Assembly (NCBI GenBank): GCA_902635045.1
Contig: CACPMT010000001.1
Span: forward strand, 325,545 to 389,544
Direction of reading: 5' to 3'
Length of the DNA: 64,000 bases
Source: an uncultured SAR86 cluster bacterium
GTDB lineage: Bacteria > Pseudomonadota > Gammaproteobacteria > Magnimaribacterales > AG-339-G14
Below, one piece after another: positions 37,102-44,999 of this stretch. Every line of letters begins with the position of its first letter. Position 1 is the first letter of the stretch. The translations under genes and the position numbers were made by a program. Under the pieces are notes generated by a model, which was not told where the DNA came from, did no database searches, and worked only from the letters and a program-made list of their open reading frames with translations.

Positions 37102-37145
37102 AGGGGAATTAAGATTTTTGTATAACTTTAGAAAGTGTCTTAAAT

Positions 37146-37724
37146 TTAAAAATTCTTCTTTAGATTTTTTATAAAATTTAATTGCTTTGATTTATCAAGT
37201 GTTGGGTTTATTTTTTCCAATTTTGGAATGTCTGGACTTTCAAATTTTTTACCTTCAAGCCATTCATCGATTAAAGAATCAAACTTATTTTTAAATTCTT
37301 TCAAAGCAGATTGCTCAGATTCGTTTTGTAAAAAAAACCATCCAGTCTTTAAACCAGCATGATAGACAATAGGATGAGTCCAATTGTGTTCTGACGGAGC
37401 ATCGCAATATGACGAAGCTTCCTTAAAGGCTTTTTCAAGGCTAGGTATATTATTCGCGTTTAACGTAATAGTTTTACATTTTTGAAGCACAGAACTTAAA
37501 GAAGGTAGATATTCCGAATTACTCATAATGCTGTCAATACTTTTAAAAATAATTTCATTTTCGAATAATGTAAGTTTTTTAAGCCAAAGTTGTTTAGCTA
37601 ATTTGAGACTATCAGAATCAGGAAATGCTTTATGGAATTGGTTATGATAAGTAATCTCCAACTGAGTGAATAGAACATTGATAAGATCTATAGGATTGTC
37701 AGGTATTTTAATTTTAGTATTCAA
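37146..37724 (-). CDS. lambda-P/DnaC-like replicative helicase loader candidate
   Basis: A 192-residue protein I do not recognise with certainty, but its layout resembles the phage lambda replication protein P family: an N-terminal helical segment (residues 10-30), LWLKKLTLFENEIIFKSIDSI near 47-67, the LPSL box near 73 (YLPSLSSVLQKC), then a conserved EASSYCDAPSEHNWTHPIVY near 101-120 in which the HP-VY word matches a helicase-binding-type region. The start is probably the TTG at 37724, overlapping the upstream DnaT-like gene by 11 bases; no ATG is available before residue 67. The coupled neighbour strongly suggests a primosome role. Alternatively it could be an uncharacterised DUF protein. 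Confidence 0.6.
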   Translation of the reverse strand: MNTKIKIPDNPIDLINVLFTQLEITYHNQFHKAFPDSDSLKLAKQLWLKKLTLFENEIIFKSIDSIMSNSEYLPSLSSVLQKCKTITLNANNIPSLEKAFKEASSYCDAPSEHNWTHPIVYHAGLKTGWFFLQNESEQSALKEFKNKFDSLIDEWLEGKKFESPDIPKLEKINPTLDKSKQLNFIKNLKKNF

Positions 37725-38664
37725 TTGCCCAATCTTTATCAGTTAATCTTGAAATTATACCCGAGGATTCTGAATTATTTTTATACCACTTAAATTTCAC
37801 ATGTTGTATAAATTTAGAATTCCATGAAGTCATAACCTGATTAGAATCAATCCAATACAATTTAAACTCTGGAATCTGATTTCTAGCAAAATTTTCATCA
37901 ATTCTTGCTAATTTCAAAACATCTAAACAATTTTGATTAGGTTCCCAATCGTTAGTCATTTTTTTTGGGGAAATATCATCTTCAATAATATTTTTGTATC
38001 TCACCCACTGTCTTCTGACATGATTTATAAAAATGGAGTTCCAATTATTAGATCTAAACTGTTTTTCTTGCCAATAAACTATAAATTCAGGAATGCATTT
38101 TTTAATAAAATTAGAATCCATTTCAGTTGTCTCTAGAATAGAAATTACGTCCTCCGATGGAAACCAATCCTTCTGTATCAAAACCTTTTCTGCTTCCTTT
38201 TTTTTATTTTTTTCTTCAAGTCGCCATTCCTTTATTAAATATTTAAGAAATTTAAATTCGTTTTTAAAATTTGACTCTAGGGGAGTCTTGCTTGAGTCAA
38301 AAAATATTTCATATTTAAAAAGAATAAATTCTTCGGGTATTCCGAGACTCTTAGCTTGATTGAAAACTTGCTTTGAAATTTTTGTATTTTCCTTGTCTAA
38401 TTTATTTTTTATCTCAGGCTTCAAGGAAGGATTATTTTTTAAAATAAACTTTGAATCTGTTTTTTCAATTAATTCTAGAGATAACAATTTTGATATCGCA
38501 TCATTCAATCTTTTTTCTTGAATAAAACTTAATTCGATTCCCAATTTTTTTTCGGTAACTCCAATTGAAGAATCACTGATTAAGCTAAAGATGATAGCTT
38601 CTTCTAATCCAAGAGACGCTGCAACTTCAGTAGAAAAAAAAAGATTCTTAGAATCTTTTAGCAT
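37714..38664 (-). CDS. DnaT-like protein with two tandem C-terminal ssDNA-binding domains
   Basis: A 316-residue protein. The N-terminal part (about 1-78) looks like a winged helix (SLGLEEAIIFSLIS, then ELSFIQEKRLNDAISKLLSLELIEK). Two homologous blocks resemble the DnaT C-terminal domain: residues 164-224 (KDWFPSEDVISIL, IPEFIVYWQEK, NWNSIFINHVRRQW) and 238-296 (NDWEPNQNCLDVL, IPEFKLYWIDS, SWNSKFIQHVKFKW). A weaker third copy may lie at 105-148 (GIPEEFILFKYEIFF and LKYLIKEW). DnaT helps restart primosomes in enterobacteria. It overlaps the P-like gene and lies one base after the DAHP synthase gene. Call is by pattern, not by search. Confidence 0.7.
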   Translation of the reverse strand: MLKDSKNLFFSTEVAASLGLEEAIIFSLISDSSIGVTEKKLGIELSFIQEKRLNDAISKLLSLELIEKTDSKFILKNNPSLKPEIKNKLDKENTKISKQVFNQAKSLGIPEEFILFKYEIFFDSSKTPLESNFKNEFKFLKYLIKEWRLEEKNKKKEAEKVLIQKDWFPSEDVISILETTEMDSNFIKKCIPEFIVYWQEKQFRSNNWNSIFINHVRRQWVRYKNIIEDDISPKKMTNDWEPNQNCLDVLKLARIDENFARNQIPEFKLYWIDSNQVMTSWNSKFIQHVKFKWYKNNSESSGIISRLTDKDWAIEY

Positions 38665-38665
38665 T

Positions 38666-39736
38666 CTAAGCAGTTTCCTCTAGATTTTTTCTTCTAGATT
38701 TCACTGCTGAAGATAAAAGATTGAGCATTATTTCTGTGTCTTCCCAATTAACACAAGCATCTGTAATGCTCTGTCCATAAGTTAAAGATTCTTTAGGCCC
38801 TATAGATTGATTTCCTTCTACTAAGTTACTTTCTATCATTACCCCAAAGATAGATCTTTCACCAGAAGCTATTTGGTCTGCAATGTCTTTGTTAACCAAT
38901 AACTGCTTTTTAAACTGTTTCTGACTATTTCCATGACTCATATCTACCATTAAAGAAGAAGGGTTTCCTGAATTAGACAAAAGATTTGATGTCTCTTTTA
39001 TGAACTTACTTTCAAAATTAGGTATTTTCCCACCACGCAAGATTACATGACAGTCTTTGTTGCCTGATGAGTTAAATATAGCAGACTTCCCTTCCTTAGT
39101 TATTGATAGAAAAATATGAGGCTGAGAAGCTGAGCCAATAGCATCGATAGCTACTTGAATAGAACCGTTTGTAGAATTTTTAAAACCGACAGGACAAGAA
39201 AGTCCTGATGCAAGCTCTCTATGAACCTGACTTTCAGTTGTTCTAGCGCCAATTGCACCCCATGATATTAGGTCAGAAATATATTGAGGTGTAATGATAT
39301 CAAGGTATTCCGTAGCAGCTGGGAGACCTATTTGGTTGATATTTAATAGAATTTTTCTTGCCTCTCTAAGTCCTTTGTTAACATCGTAGCTATCATCTAA
39401 ATTTGGATCATTTATTAAACCTTTCCAACCAATAGTTGTTCTAGGTTTTTCGAAATAAACTCTCATAATAATTTTTAATTCTGAAGATAAAGATGATTCA
39501 AGATTTTTGAGCTTTTCCGCGTATTCAATAGCAGCATGTGGATCGTGTATTGAGCAAGGACCCACAACTACAACGAGCCTGTCATCTTTACCATGAATGA
39601 TATCGGATATATTTTGTCTTGATTTGAATACAAGCTCTGAAACAGGCGGTGTAATGGGAAATTCTGATATAACGTCATTAGGAGGAGAGACCTCCAAAAG
39701 GCCTGTTATTCTGGTATTATCGGTCAAATATTGCAT
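38666..39736 (-). CDS. aroG: 3-deoxy-7-phosphoheptulonate (DAHP) synthase
   Basis: Class I metal-dependent DAHP synthase, the entry to the shikimate pathway from phosphoenolpyruvate and erythrose 4-phosphate. The 356-residue protein has VVGPCSIHDPHAAIEYA near residues 55-71, MRVYFEKPRTTIGWKGL near 91-107, GARTTESQVHRELASGLSCPVGFKN in two parts near 162-186, and VMIESNLVEGN near 300-310. AroG, AroF and AroH types differ in feedback inhibition and cannot be separated by eye. It supplies the pathway whose later genes (aroA, pheA, tyrA) lie at 51.5-55.9 kb. One base separates it from the DnaT-like gene downstream. Confidence 0.95.
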   Translation of the reverse strand: MQYLTDNTRITGLLEVSPPNDVISEFPITPPVSELVFKSRQNISDIIHGKDDRLVVVVGPCSIHDPHAAIEYAEKLKNLESSLSSELKIIMRVYFEKPRTTIGWKGLINDPNLDDSYDVNKGLREARKILLNINQIGLPAATEYLDIITPQYISDLISWGAIGARTTESQVHRELASGLSCPVGFKNSTNGSIQVAIDAIGSASQPHIFLSITKEGKSAIFNSSGNKDCHVILRGGKIPNFESKFIKETSNLLSNSGNPSSLMVDMSHGNSQKQFKKQLLVNKDIADQIASGERSIFGVMIESNLVEGNQSIGPKESLTYGQSITDACVNWEDTEIMLNLLSSAVKSRRKNLEETA

Positions 39737-39793
39737 AACAAAGTTGTTGATTGTATCTATTCTATTCTAAATTGAAAATCAAAATTTAAAAAT

Positions 39794-41404
39794 ATGGCAA
39801 AAATTAAATTGATTCAAGAAAATCCTATTGTGGGAGACATATCAGGAAATCTTTTAATAGCAAAAAAAGAAGTTGAAAAGGCAAAAAAAGATGGTCTTGA
39901 ATTGATTATTTTTAGCGAAATGTTTTTAACTGGATATCCGCCAGAAGATTTAGTTTTGAGGTCTGATTTTATGGAAAAAATAGAAGCCTCAATTGATGAA
40001 TTATCAAATTTAACCTCAAATATTTCTATTATCATTGGAGCTCCTTCAAAAAAAAATGAAGAAATTTTTAATTCTGCTTATTTCTTAGATAAAAAAGAAA
40101 TAAAAGAAATTTATTCAAAACAAATCTTGCCCAATTATAAAGAATTTGATGAAAGAAGATATTTTACTAGCGGCAAAGAAAATAAAATTATTGAATTTGA
40201 TGGAATCAAATACGGACTATCTATTTGCGAAGATATATGGTCAGAAAAGTATGTTTCGAACTTAGTTAACGACGGAGCTGAAATTATTATTAATTTAAGC
40301 GCTTCTCCTTTTACAGTTACAAAAAAAATTACGAGAGAAAAGATGCTTTCTTCTTATTTAAGTAAATACGAAGTGCCAATAATTTATTTAAATCAAGTTG
40401 GTGGACAGGATGAATTAGTTTTTGATGGGTCATCCATGGTTTTTTTAAGTGAGAAAGAAATTTTTAAGCTTAAAAGTTTTGAAATTGACTCAAAGGAAGT
40501 AGAGATTACTAGGAGCGAAGAAATAAAACTTCATATTGATGAAGGAGAAAAATATGAATCTAATGAGTTAGCGGATATCTATGATGCCTTAGTTATGGGC
40601 ACTAAGGATTATGTAGATAAGAATGGTTTCAAAGGTATTATTATAGGATCCTCCGGGGGCATTGATTCAGCTTTGACTGCAACAATTGCTTTTGATGCTT
40701 TAGGCTCTTCAAGAGTGAATACTGTGATGATGCCTTTTGATTATACAGCTGACATGAGTATTGAAGACGCAAAAGAGTTAGCGGAAAACCTTTCCATTAA
40801 TCATTCAGTTATATCTATCAAAGAAATTTATGAATCCTTTTCAGATGCCTTAAAAACCTCCTTCAAAAATAAGGAAATAGATAAAACTGAGGAAAACCTG
40901 CAATCCCGTTGTAGAGGAGTTACTTTAATGGCTCTTTCAAATAAGTTAGGTTTTCTGGTTCTCACTACAGGAAATAAAAGTGAAGCCGCGGTAGGTTATT
41001 CAACTCTCTACGGCGACACAGCTGGCGGTTTTTCTGTTTTAAAAGATGTAAGCAAAACCTTAGTTTATAAATTATCTAATTTCAGAAACTCAAAAAACCT
41101 AGTGATTCCTAAAAGAATAATTGAGAGGCCTCCGTCGGCAGAATTAGCGCCTAATCAAAAAGACACCGATTCATTGCCAGATTATAGTATTTTGGATCCT
41201 ATTATTGAAATGTATGTTGAGAAAGATATGAGTCCTGAGGAGATAATATCCGAGGGCTTTGATGGGGATGAAGTCAGGCGAATTTTAAGATTAATAGATT
41301 TAAATGAGTATAAAAGAAGACAGGTGCCAATAGGAATTAAAATTTCTGATAGAAATTTTGGAAAAGACAGAAGATATCCAATTACTAATGGATGGAGACC
41401 CTAA
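39794..41404 (+). CDS. nadE: glutamine-dependent NAD+ synthetase
   Basis: Two-domain enzyme making NAD from deamido-NAD. The N-terminal nitrilase-fold glutaminase (about 1-255) has the Glu in IIFSEMFLTGYPPEDL, the Lys in KQILPNYKEFDERRYF and the nucleophilic Cys in LSICEDIWSE. The C-terminal synthetase (about 270-536) has the SGGxDS loop in IIGSSGGIDSALTA near residues 287-300 and GNKSEAAVGYSTLYGDTAGGF near 390-410. At 536 residues it is typical. The start is the ATG at 39794, divergent from aroG with a 57-base gap. Confidence 0.96.
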   Translation: MAKIKLIQENPIVGDISGNLLIAKKEVEKAKKDGLELIIFSEMFLTGYPPEDLVLRSDFMEKIEASIDELSNLTSNISIIIGAPSKKNEEIFNSAYFLDKKEIKEIYSKQILPNYKEFDERRYFTSGKENKIIEFDGIKYGLSICEDIWSEKYVSNLVNDGAEIIINLSASPFTVTKKITREKMLSSYLSKYEVPIIYLNQVGGQDELVFDGSSMVFLSEKEIFKLKSFEIDSKEVEITRSEEIKLHIDEGEKYESNELADIYDALVMGTKDYVDKNGFKGIIIGSSGGIDSALTATIAFDALGSSRVNTVMMPFDYTADMSIEDAKELAENLSINHSVISIKEIYESFSDALKTSFKNKEIDKTEENLQSRCRGVTLMALSNKLGFLVLTTGNKSEAAVGYSTLYGDTAGGFSVLKDVSKTLVYKLSNFRNSKNLVIPKRIIERPPSAELAPNQKDTDSLPDYSILDPIIEMYVEKDMSPEEIISEGFDGDEVRRILRLIDLNEYKRRQVPIGIKISDRNFGKDRRYPITNGWRP

Positions 41405-41461
41405 ATCTAGGATTATTTTTTAAAAAAACCACTACATAGTGTGTAAAAAAGGTTTTTGCCT

Positions 41462-41467
41462 TATAAT
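41462..41467 (+). promoter_or_regulatory. candidate -10 element for scpA
   Basis: TATAAT with its end 12 bases before the scpA ATG, in a 75-base gap after nadE. The transcript leader would be about six bases. No good -35 hexamer at 17-base spacing. Confidence 0.4.
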
Positions 41468-41479
41468 TGCCCTATATTT

Positions 41480-42295
41480 ATGGTTAAAAGGTCTGTTTTT
41501 CAGCCTAAACAAGCTGAATTTAATCTTGCAATTGTTAATGGCGAGGAAGTATCTCTACCTTCAGACGACCTATATATTCCCCCAAATGCATTAAAGATTT
41601 TTCTGGAATCTTTTGAAGGCCCTCTTGATTTACTTCTGTATTTTATAAAAAAACAAAATTTAAATATTCTAGAAATAGATGTTTCTAGGATTACGGATCA
41701 ATACGTTCAGTACATTGAATTGATGGAAAAGATTCAATTTGATTTAGTTGGAGAGTATCTTGTGATGGCTGCTTATTTAACAGAAATAAAATCAAGAATG
41801 ATGTTGCCCAAAGAATTTGATGATGAAAATGAGGAAGATGATCCAAGAGCTGAGCTAATTAGAAGACTTCAAGAGTATGAGCGTTATAAAGAAGCTTCAA
41901 ACAAGATTGAAAAATTACCAAGAGTAAATAGAGATTTTTATATTGCTTCTTCAGCGCTACCTGAATTTGAATCAAAAGAAAATTTTGCTTCCGTTGATTT
42001 AAGTCAAATAGCTCAAGTTTTTGCTGAGTTGGTCGAAAGACAAAAGCTAAATGTTAACCATGTAATAGAGTTTGAAAAACTTTCTACTAGAGAAAAAATG
42101 TCCTACATTTTAGATCTTTTAGTAAATGACAAATATTTAGATTTTTTTAAAATTTGTATAGTCGAAGAAGGAAAAATTGGCATCATTGTAAATTTTTTAG
42201 CTTTGTTAGAACTTGTCAAAGATTCTTTAATCACTTTAATCCAGTCTGAAGATTTCGGTCAAATTCATCTATCAGCTAAAGAGGAAATTCATTGA
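41480..42295 (+). CDS. scpA: segregation and condensation protein A (kleisin)
   Basis: Kleisin subunit of the SMC-ScpAB condensin. The start is the ATG at 41480, giving 271 residues; an in-frame TTG eight codons earlier lies in the promoter region. The diagnostic FEGPLDLLLYFIKKQNLNILEIDVSRI lies in two parts near 45-72, LVMAAYLTEIKSRMMLP near 92-108, and a C-terminal winged helix binds the SMC head. It overlaps nothing and ends one base before scpB. SMC itself is not here; the alternative would be MukBEF, so the SMC-ScpAB system is used in this organism. Confidence 0.95.
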   Translation: MVKRSVFQPKQAEFNLAIVNGEEVSLPSDDLYIPPNALKIFLESFEGPLDLLLYFIKKQNLNILEIDVSRITDQYVQYIELMEKIQFDLVGEYLVMAAYLTEIKSRMMLPKEFDDENEEDDPRAELIRRLQEYERYKEASNKIEKLPRVNRDFYIASSALPEFESKENFASVDLSQIAQVFAELVERQKLNVNHVIEFEKLSTREKMSYILDLLVNDKYLDFFKICIVEEGKIGIIVNFLALLELVKDSLITLIQSEDFGQIHLSAKEEIH

Positions 42296-42296
42296 T

Positions 42297-42887
42297 ATGA
42301 CTGAAAATATAGAAAAAATAGTCGAATCTTTATTACTTTCTTCTTCAAGACCTCTTACTGAAGCCGAAATTTTGAAAGCTTTTAATGATTCAGATGATGT
42401 TCATTTAGCTGATGTTAAAGATGCACTGAATAAGCTTAAGAATTTTTATTCTGATCGGAGTATAGAATTGGTTAAGGTAGCAAATGGATATAGATTAAAA
42501 GTGAAGCAAGATTACTCTACTTGGATATCAAAACTTTGGGAAACAAAACCTCAAAAGTTTTCGCGAGCAATGATGGAAACTCTTGCTTTAATCGCATACA
42601 AACAGCCAATCACTAGAGCTGAGATTGAAGAGGTGAGAGGAGTCTCAGTGAGCAGCCAAATAATTAGAAATTTAATGGATCGAGGATGGATTAAGGTAGT
42701 TGGACATAGAGACGTTCCAGGAAGGCCTTCTCTGCTTTCAACAACGAAAGATTTTTTAGACGACTTGAATTTAAGAAAATTATCAGATTTACCTGAGTTG
42801 CCTGATATTGGAAACATGCCAGATGAAATTCAGATGCCATTGCTTATTGAAGAGCAAAAAGAGGAAAAAGCCTCGATTCAGGAATAA
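42297..42887 (+). CDS. scpB: segregation and condensation protein B
   Basis: Winged-helix partner that dimerises on ScpA. The 196-residue protein starts IEKIVESLLLSSSRPLTEAEI and has the conserved FSRAMMETLALIAYKQPITRAEIEEVRGVSVSSQIIRNLMDRGWI segment across residues 88-132 (given in parts), then VGHRDVPGRPSLLSTT near 134-149. The acidic C-terminal tail is unremarkable. It is one base after scpA and two bases before rluB: the standard scpA-scpB-rluB operon. Confidence 0.96.
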   Translation: MTENIEKIVESLLLSSSRPLTEAEILKAFNDSDDVHLADVKDALNKLKNFYSDRSIELVKVANGYRLKVKQDYSTWISKLWETKPQKFSRAMMETLALIAYKQPITRAEIEEVRGVSVSSQIIRNLMDRGWIKVVGHRDVPGRPSLLSTTKDFLDDLNLRKLSDLPELPDIGNMPDEIQMPLLIEEQKEEKASIQE

Positions 42888-42889
42888 AA

Positions 42890-43597
42890 ATGTCAGTTCG
42901 CCTTCAAAAGGCTATCGCAGATTCTGGCATATGCTCAAGAAGAAAAGCTGAATTACTAATTCAATCCGGAAGAGTCTTTTTAAATAATAAAAAAGCTAAA
43001 TTAGGCGATAAAGTACAAGATTTAGATAAAATATTTATTGATGGCAAAGAGATTAAATTAATACGTACAAAAAAGAGACTCATTATTTACCACAAGCCAG
43101 TAGGCGAAATCTGTTCGAAATCAGGACAGGGCAAGCCAACAGTTTTTGACAATCTTCCAATTTTAAAAAATTCTAGATGGGTAGCATTAGGAAGATTAGA
43201 CATCAACACAAGCGGACTGCTTTTGTTTTCAAATGATGGAGTTTTAGCAAACAAAATAATACACCCAAAGAAACAAGTAGAAAGAGAGTATTTAGCTAGG
43301 ATAAGAGGCAAACCTAAGGAAGAAGATTTAAAAAAGCTCTTAAAAGGTATAAAAATTGAGGGAGAGTTTTTAAAATTCACTGATGTTGTTAGAGGCAGGA
43401 CTACTAAATCTCATACTTGGTTTGCAATGGTGATTATGGAAGGCAAAAATAGAGCAGTTAGAAAATTATGGAATAGTTTAGGCTTTGAAGTTTCTAGACT
43501 AAAGAGAACAAGATTAGGGCACATTTTTTTACCCGCCGATCTTTCACCTGGCAAATATAGAGATCTAGAGGATAAAGAAATCAAAGACTTCTTTTAA
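42890..43597 (+). CDS. rluB: 23S rRNA pseudouridine synthase RluB
   Basis: RsuA/RluB/E/F-family pseudouridine synthase; RluB modifies U2605 in helix 89-93 of 23S rRNA. The 235-residue protein has an N-terminal S4 domain (residues 1-60: RLQKAIADSGICSRRKAE), followed by LIIYHKPVGEICS and the catalytic Asp in ALGRLDINTSGLLLFSNDG near 98-116. HPKKQVEREYLARIRG and MEGKNRAVRKLWNSLGFEVSRLKR complete the family motifs. Assigned to rluB by the scpAB context, where it is usual. Its last four bases overlap the convergent phosphatase gene. Confidence 0.92.
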   Translation: MSVRLQKAIADSGICSRRKAELLIQSGRVFLNNKKAKLGDKVQDLDKIFIDGKEIKLIRTKKRLIIYHKPVGEICSKSGQGKPTVFDNLPILKNSRWVALGRLDINTSGLLLFSNDGVLANKIIHPKKQVEREYLARIRGKPKEEDLKKLLKGIKIEGEFLKFTDVVRGRTTKSHTWFAMVIMEGKNRAVRKLWNSLGFEVSRLKRTRLGHIFLPADLSPGKYRDLEDKEIKDFF

Positions 43598-44259
43598 GTA
43601 AATGCAAGAATTTCTTTAATATTCTTTATGTTGAAGCCATTTTTATTTAATGGAAATTTCTTATTTTTTATATATCCATATTCAGCAAAAACAGGAGTTA
43701 TATTTGCATTTCTTGCAGCCTCAAGGTCTCGCCAATTATCCCCCACATAAATTGTATCTTTAGGAAGTTGCTTCAATTCTCTTAAAGCGTATTTTAGTGA
43801 AGCTGGATCAGGTTTTCTTAAATTCTTAACATCATCCGGGCAAACTAATATTTTTGCTTTTTTATCCCATCCTAAAGATTTGAATATTTGAGCTGAAAAT
43901 ATTTTTGGTTTATTAGTTACTATTCCCCAAAGTATTCTTTTTTTTTCAAACAAAGAAATTAATTCTTCTACTCCTTCGAAAGGCTTAGATTCCAAAAAGA
44001 CTTTTTTATATGCTTCTAAAAGAGAATTCCTTTTTTCTTCAAAATAAATACTTTGCTCATCTATGTTAAATCCCAAAGAAACCAAAGCTCCAGCTCCATC
44101 GGAAACTCTTTCCCTTACTTTTTCAAAATTTTGGCTTGGTTTGTTTTCTCTTTTTAAAACTTCATTCAACGCTAGATGAAATTCTCTAGCTGTATCTAAA
44201 AGCGTACCGTCTAAATCAAATAGAAATAATTTATATTTTTTATTTAAGTTTTTCTGCAT
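43594..44259 (-). CDS. HAD-family phosphatase (phosphoglycolate or MurNAc-6-P type)
   Basis: A HAD hydrolase of 221 residues with motif I FDLDGTLLDT (residues 14-23), motif II VTNKPK near 117-122, motif III lysine in KPDPASLK, and motif IV YVGDNWRDLEAARNA near 171-185. It overlaps ubiG by 20 bases, the arrangement in which Pseudomonas encodes MupP, an N-acetylmuramic-acid-6-phosphate phosphatase in cell wall recycling; other family members are phosphoglycolate phosphatases (Gph). I cannot separate these by eye. Downstream it overlaps rluB by four bases. Confidence 0.85.
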   Translation of the reverse strand: MQKNLNKKYKLFLFDLDGTLLDTAREFHLALNEVLKRENKPSQNFEKVRERVSDGAGALVSLGFNIDEQSIYFEEKRNSLLEAYKKVFLESKPFEGVEELISLFEKKRILWGIVTNKPKIFSAQIFKSLGWDKKAKILVCPDDVKNLRKPDPASLKYALRELKQLPKDTIYVGDNWRDLEAARNANITPVFAEYGYIKNKKFPLNKNGFNIKNIKEILAFT

Positions 44260-44935
44260 GGATTAAGTAGTTTACGTCTACGTCTTTTCCAAGCCAATAT
44301 TTCTTAGTCAAAGGGTTATAACTCATCCCTATAATTTCTTTCACCTCTAGATCAGAATTTCTCATCATATTCGATAGTTCGGAAGGTTTGATAAATTTCT
44401 TGAATTCATGAGTGCCCTTAGGCAAAAGATTCAAAATATATTCCGCACCAATGATTGCAAAAAGAAAAGACTTTGGGTTTCTATTGATTGTTGAAAAAAC
44501 TATTGTCCCACCCGGTTTACATAAATCTGAACAAGTCTGAACCAATTTTTGTGGGTCTGGAACATGCTCAATTGCTTCTAAACAAGTAACTACATCAAAA
44601 GCTTCTTTTTTTTCTGGCAAAAGCTCTTCAGCTTCTCCATTGATATAAGTTACGTCGCAATTGGTTTTTTTTGCATGAATTTGTGCTGTATTGATTGCAA
44701 CTTCAGATATGTCGATGCCAGTAACATTAGCCCCAAAATTATGCAAAGCCTCTACAAGCAATCCCCCACCACAGGCGACATCAATTACATTTTTGTTTTT
44801 TAAATCGACCTTATCTGAAACATAATTAGATCGCAGAGGATTTATAACATGAAGTGGTGCAAATTTTCCATTTGGATCCCACCATTCCTCGGCGATTTGA
44901 TTAAATTTTTCTTTTTCTGCGGGATCGATATTCAT
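44240..44935 (-). CDS. ubiG: ubiquinone biosynthesis O-methyltransferase
   Basis: Methylates both ring hydroxyls in ubiquinone synthesis. The 231-residue protein starts with EKEKFNQIAEEWWDPNGKFAPLH, the UbiG membrane-associating N-terminus, with motif I VIDVACGGGLLVEALHNFG near residues 50-68 and CLEAIEHVPDP near 121-131. STINRNPKSFLFAIIGAEYIL near 154-174 includes the lipid-binding insert seen in UbiG. It overlaps the HAD phosphatase downstream and diverges from pntA (64-base gap). Confidence 0.96.
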   Translation of the reverse strand: MNIDPAEKEKFNQIAEEWWDPNGKFAPLHVINPLRSNYVSDKVDLKNKNVIDVACGGGLLVEALHNFGANVTGIDISEVAINTAQIHAKKTNCDVTYINGEAEELLPEKKEAFDVVTCLEAIEHVPDPQKLVQTCSDLCKPGGTIVFSTINRNPKSFLFAIIGAEYILNLLPKGTHEFKKFIKPSELSNMMRNSDLEVKEIIGMSYNPLTKKYWLGKDVDVNYLIHAEKLK

Positions 44936-44967
44936 TAGAGAAGCATTATGTTAGATTTAATAGTTTT

Positions 44968-44996
44968 TTGTCATTAAAATTATGTAAATTTATATT
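44968..44996 (+). promoter_or_regulatory. promoter of the pnt operon, predicting a leaderless transcript
   Basis: TTGTCA (44968-44973) and TATATT (44991-44996) are spaced by 17 bases, the same hexamer spacing as the TonB-receptor promoter. The -10 ends only three bases before the pntA ATG, so the mRNA would start at or near the A of the start codon. Confidence 0.5.
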
Positions 44997-44999
44997 CAT

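Noticed and set aside
41423..41457. Hairpin AAAAACC...GGTTTTT between nadE and scpA as a terminator
   Set aside because: The stem has a long internal loop and no T-run after it; possibly chance in A/T-rich sequence.
41456..41479. TTG start eight codons upstream of scpA ATG
   Set aside because: It lies over the TATAAT at 41462-41467; the ATG at 41480 suits the family N-terminus.
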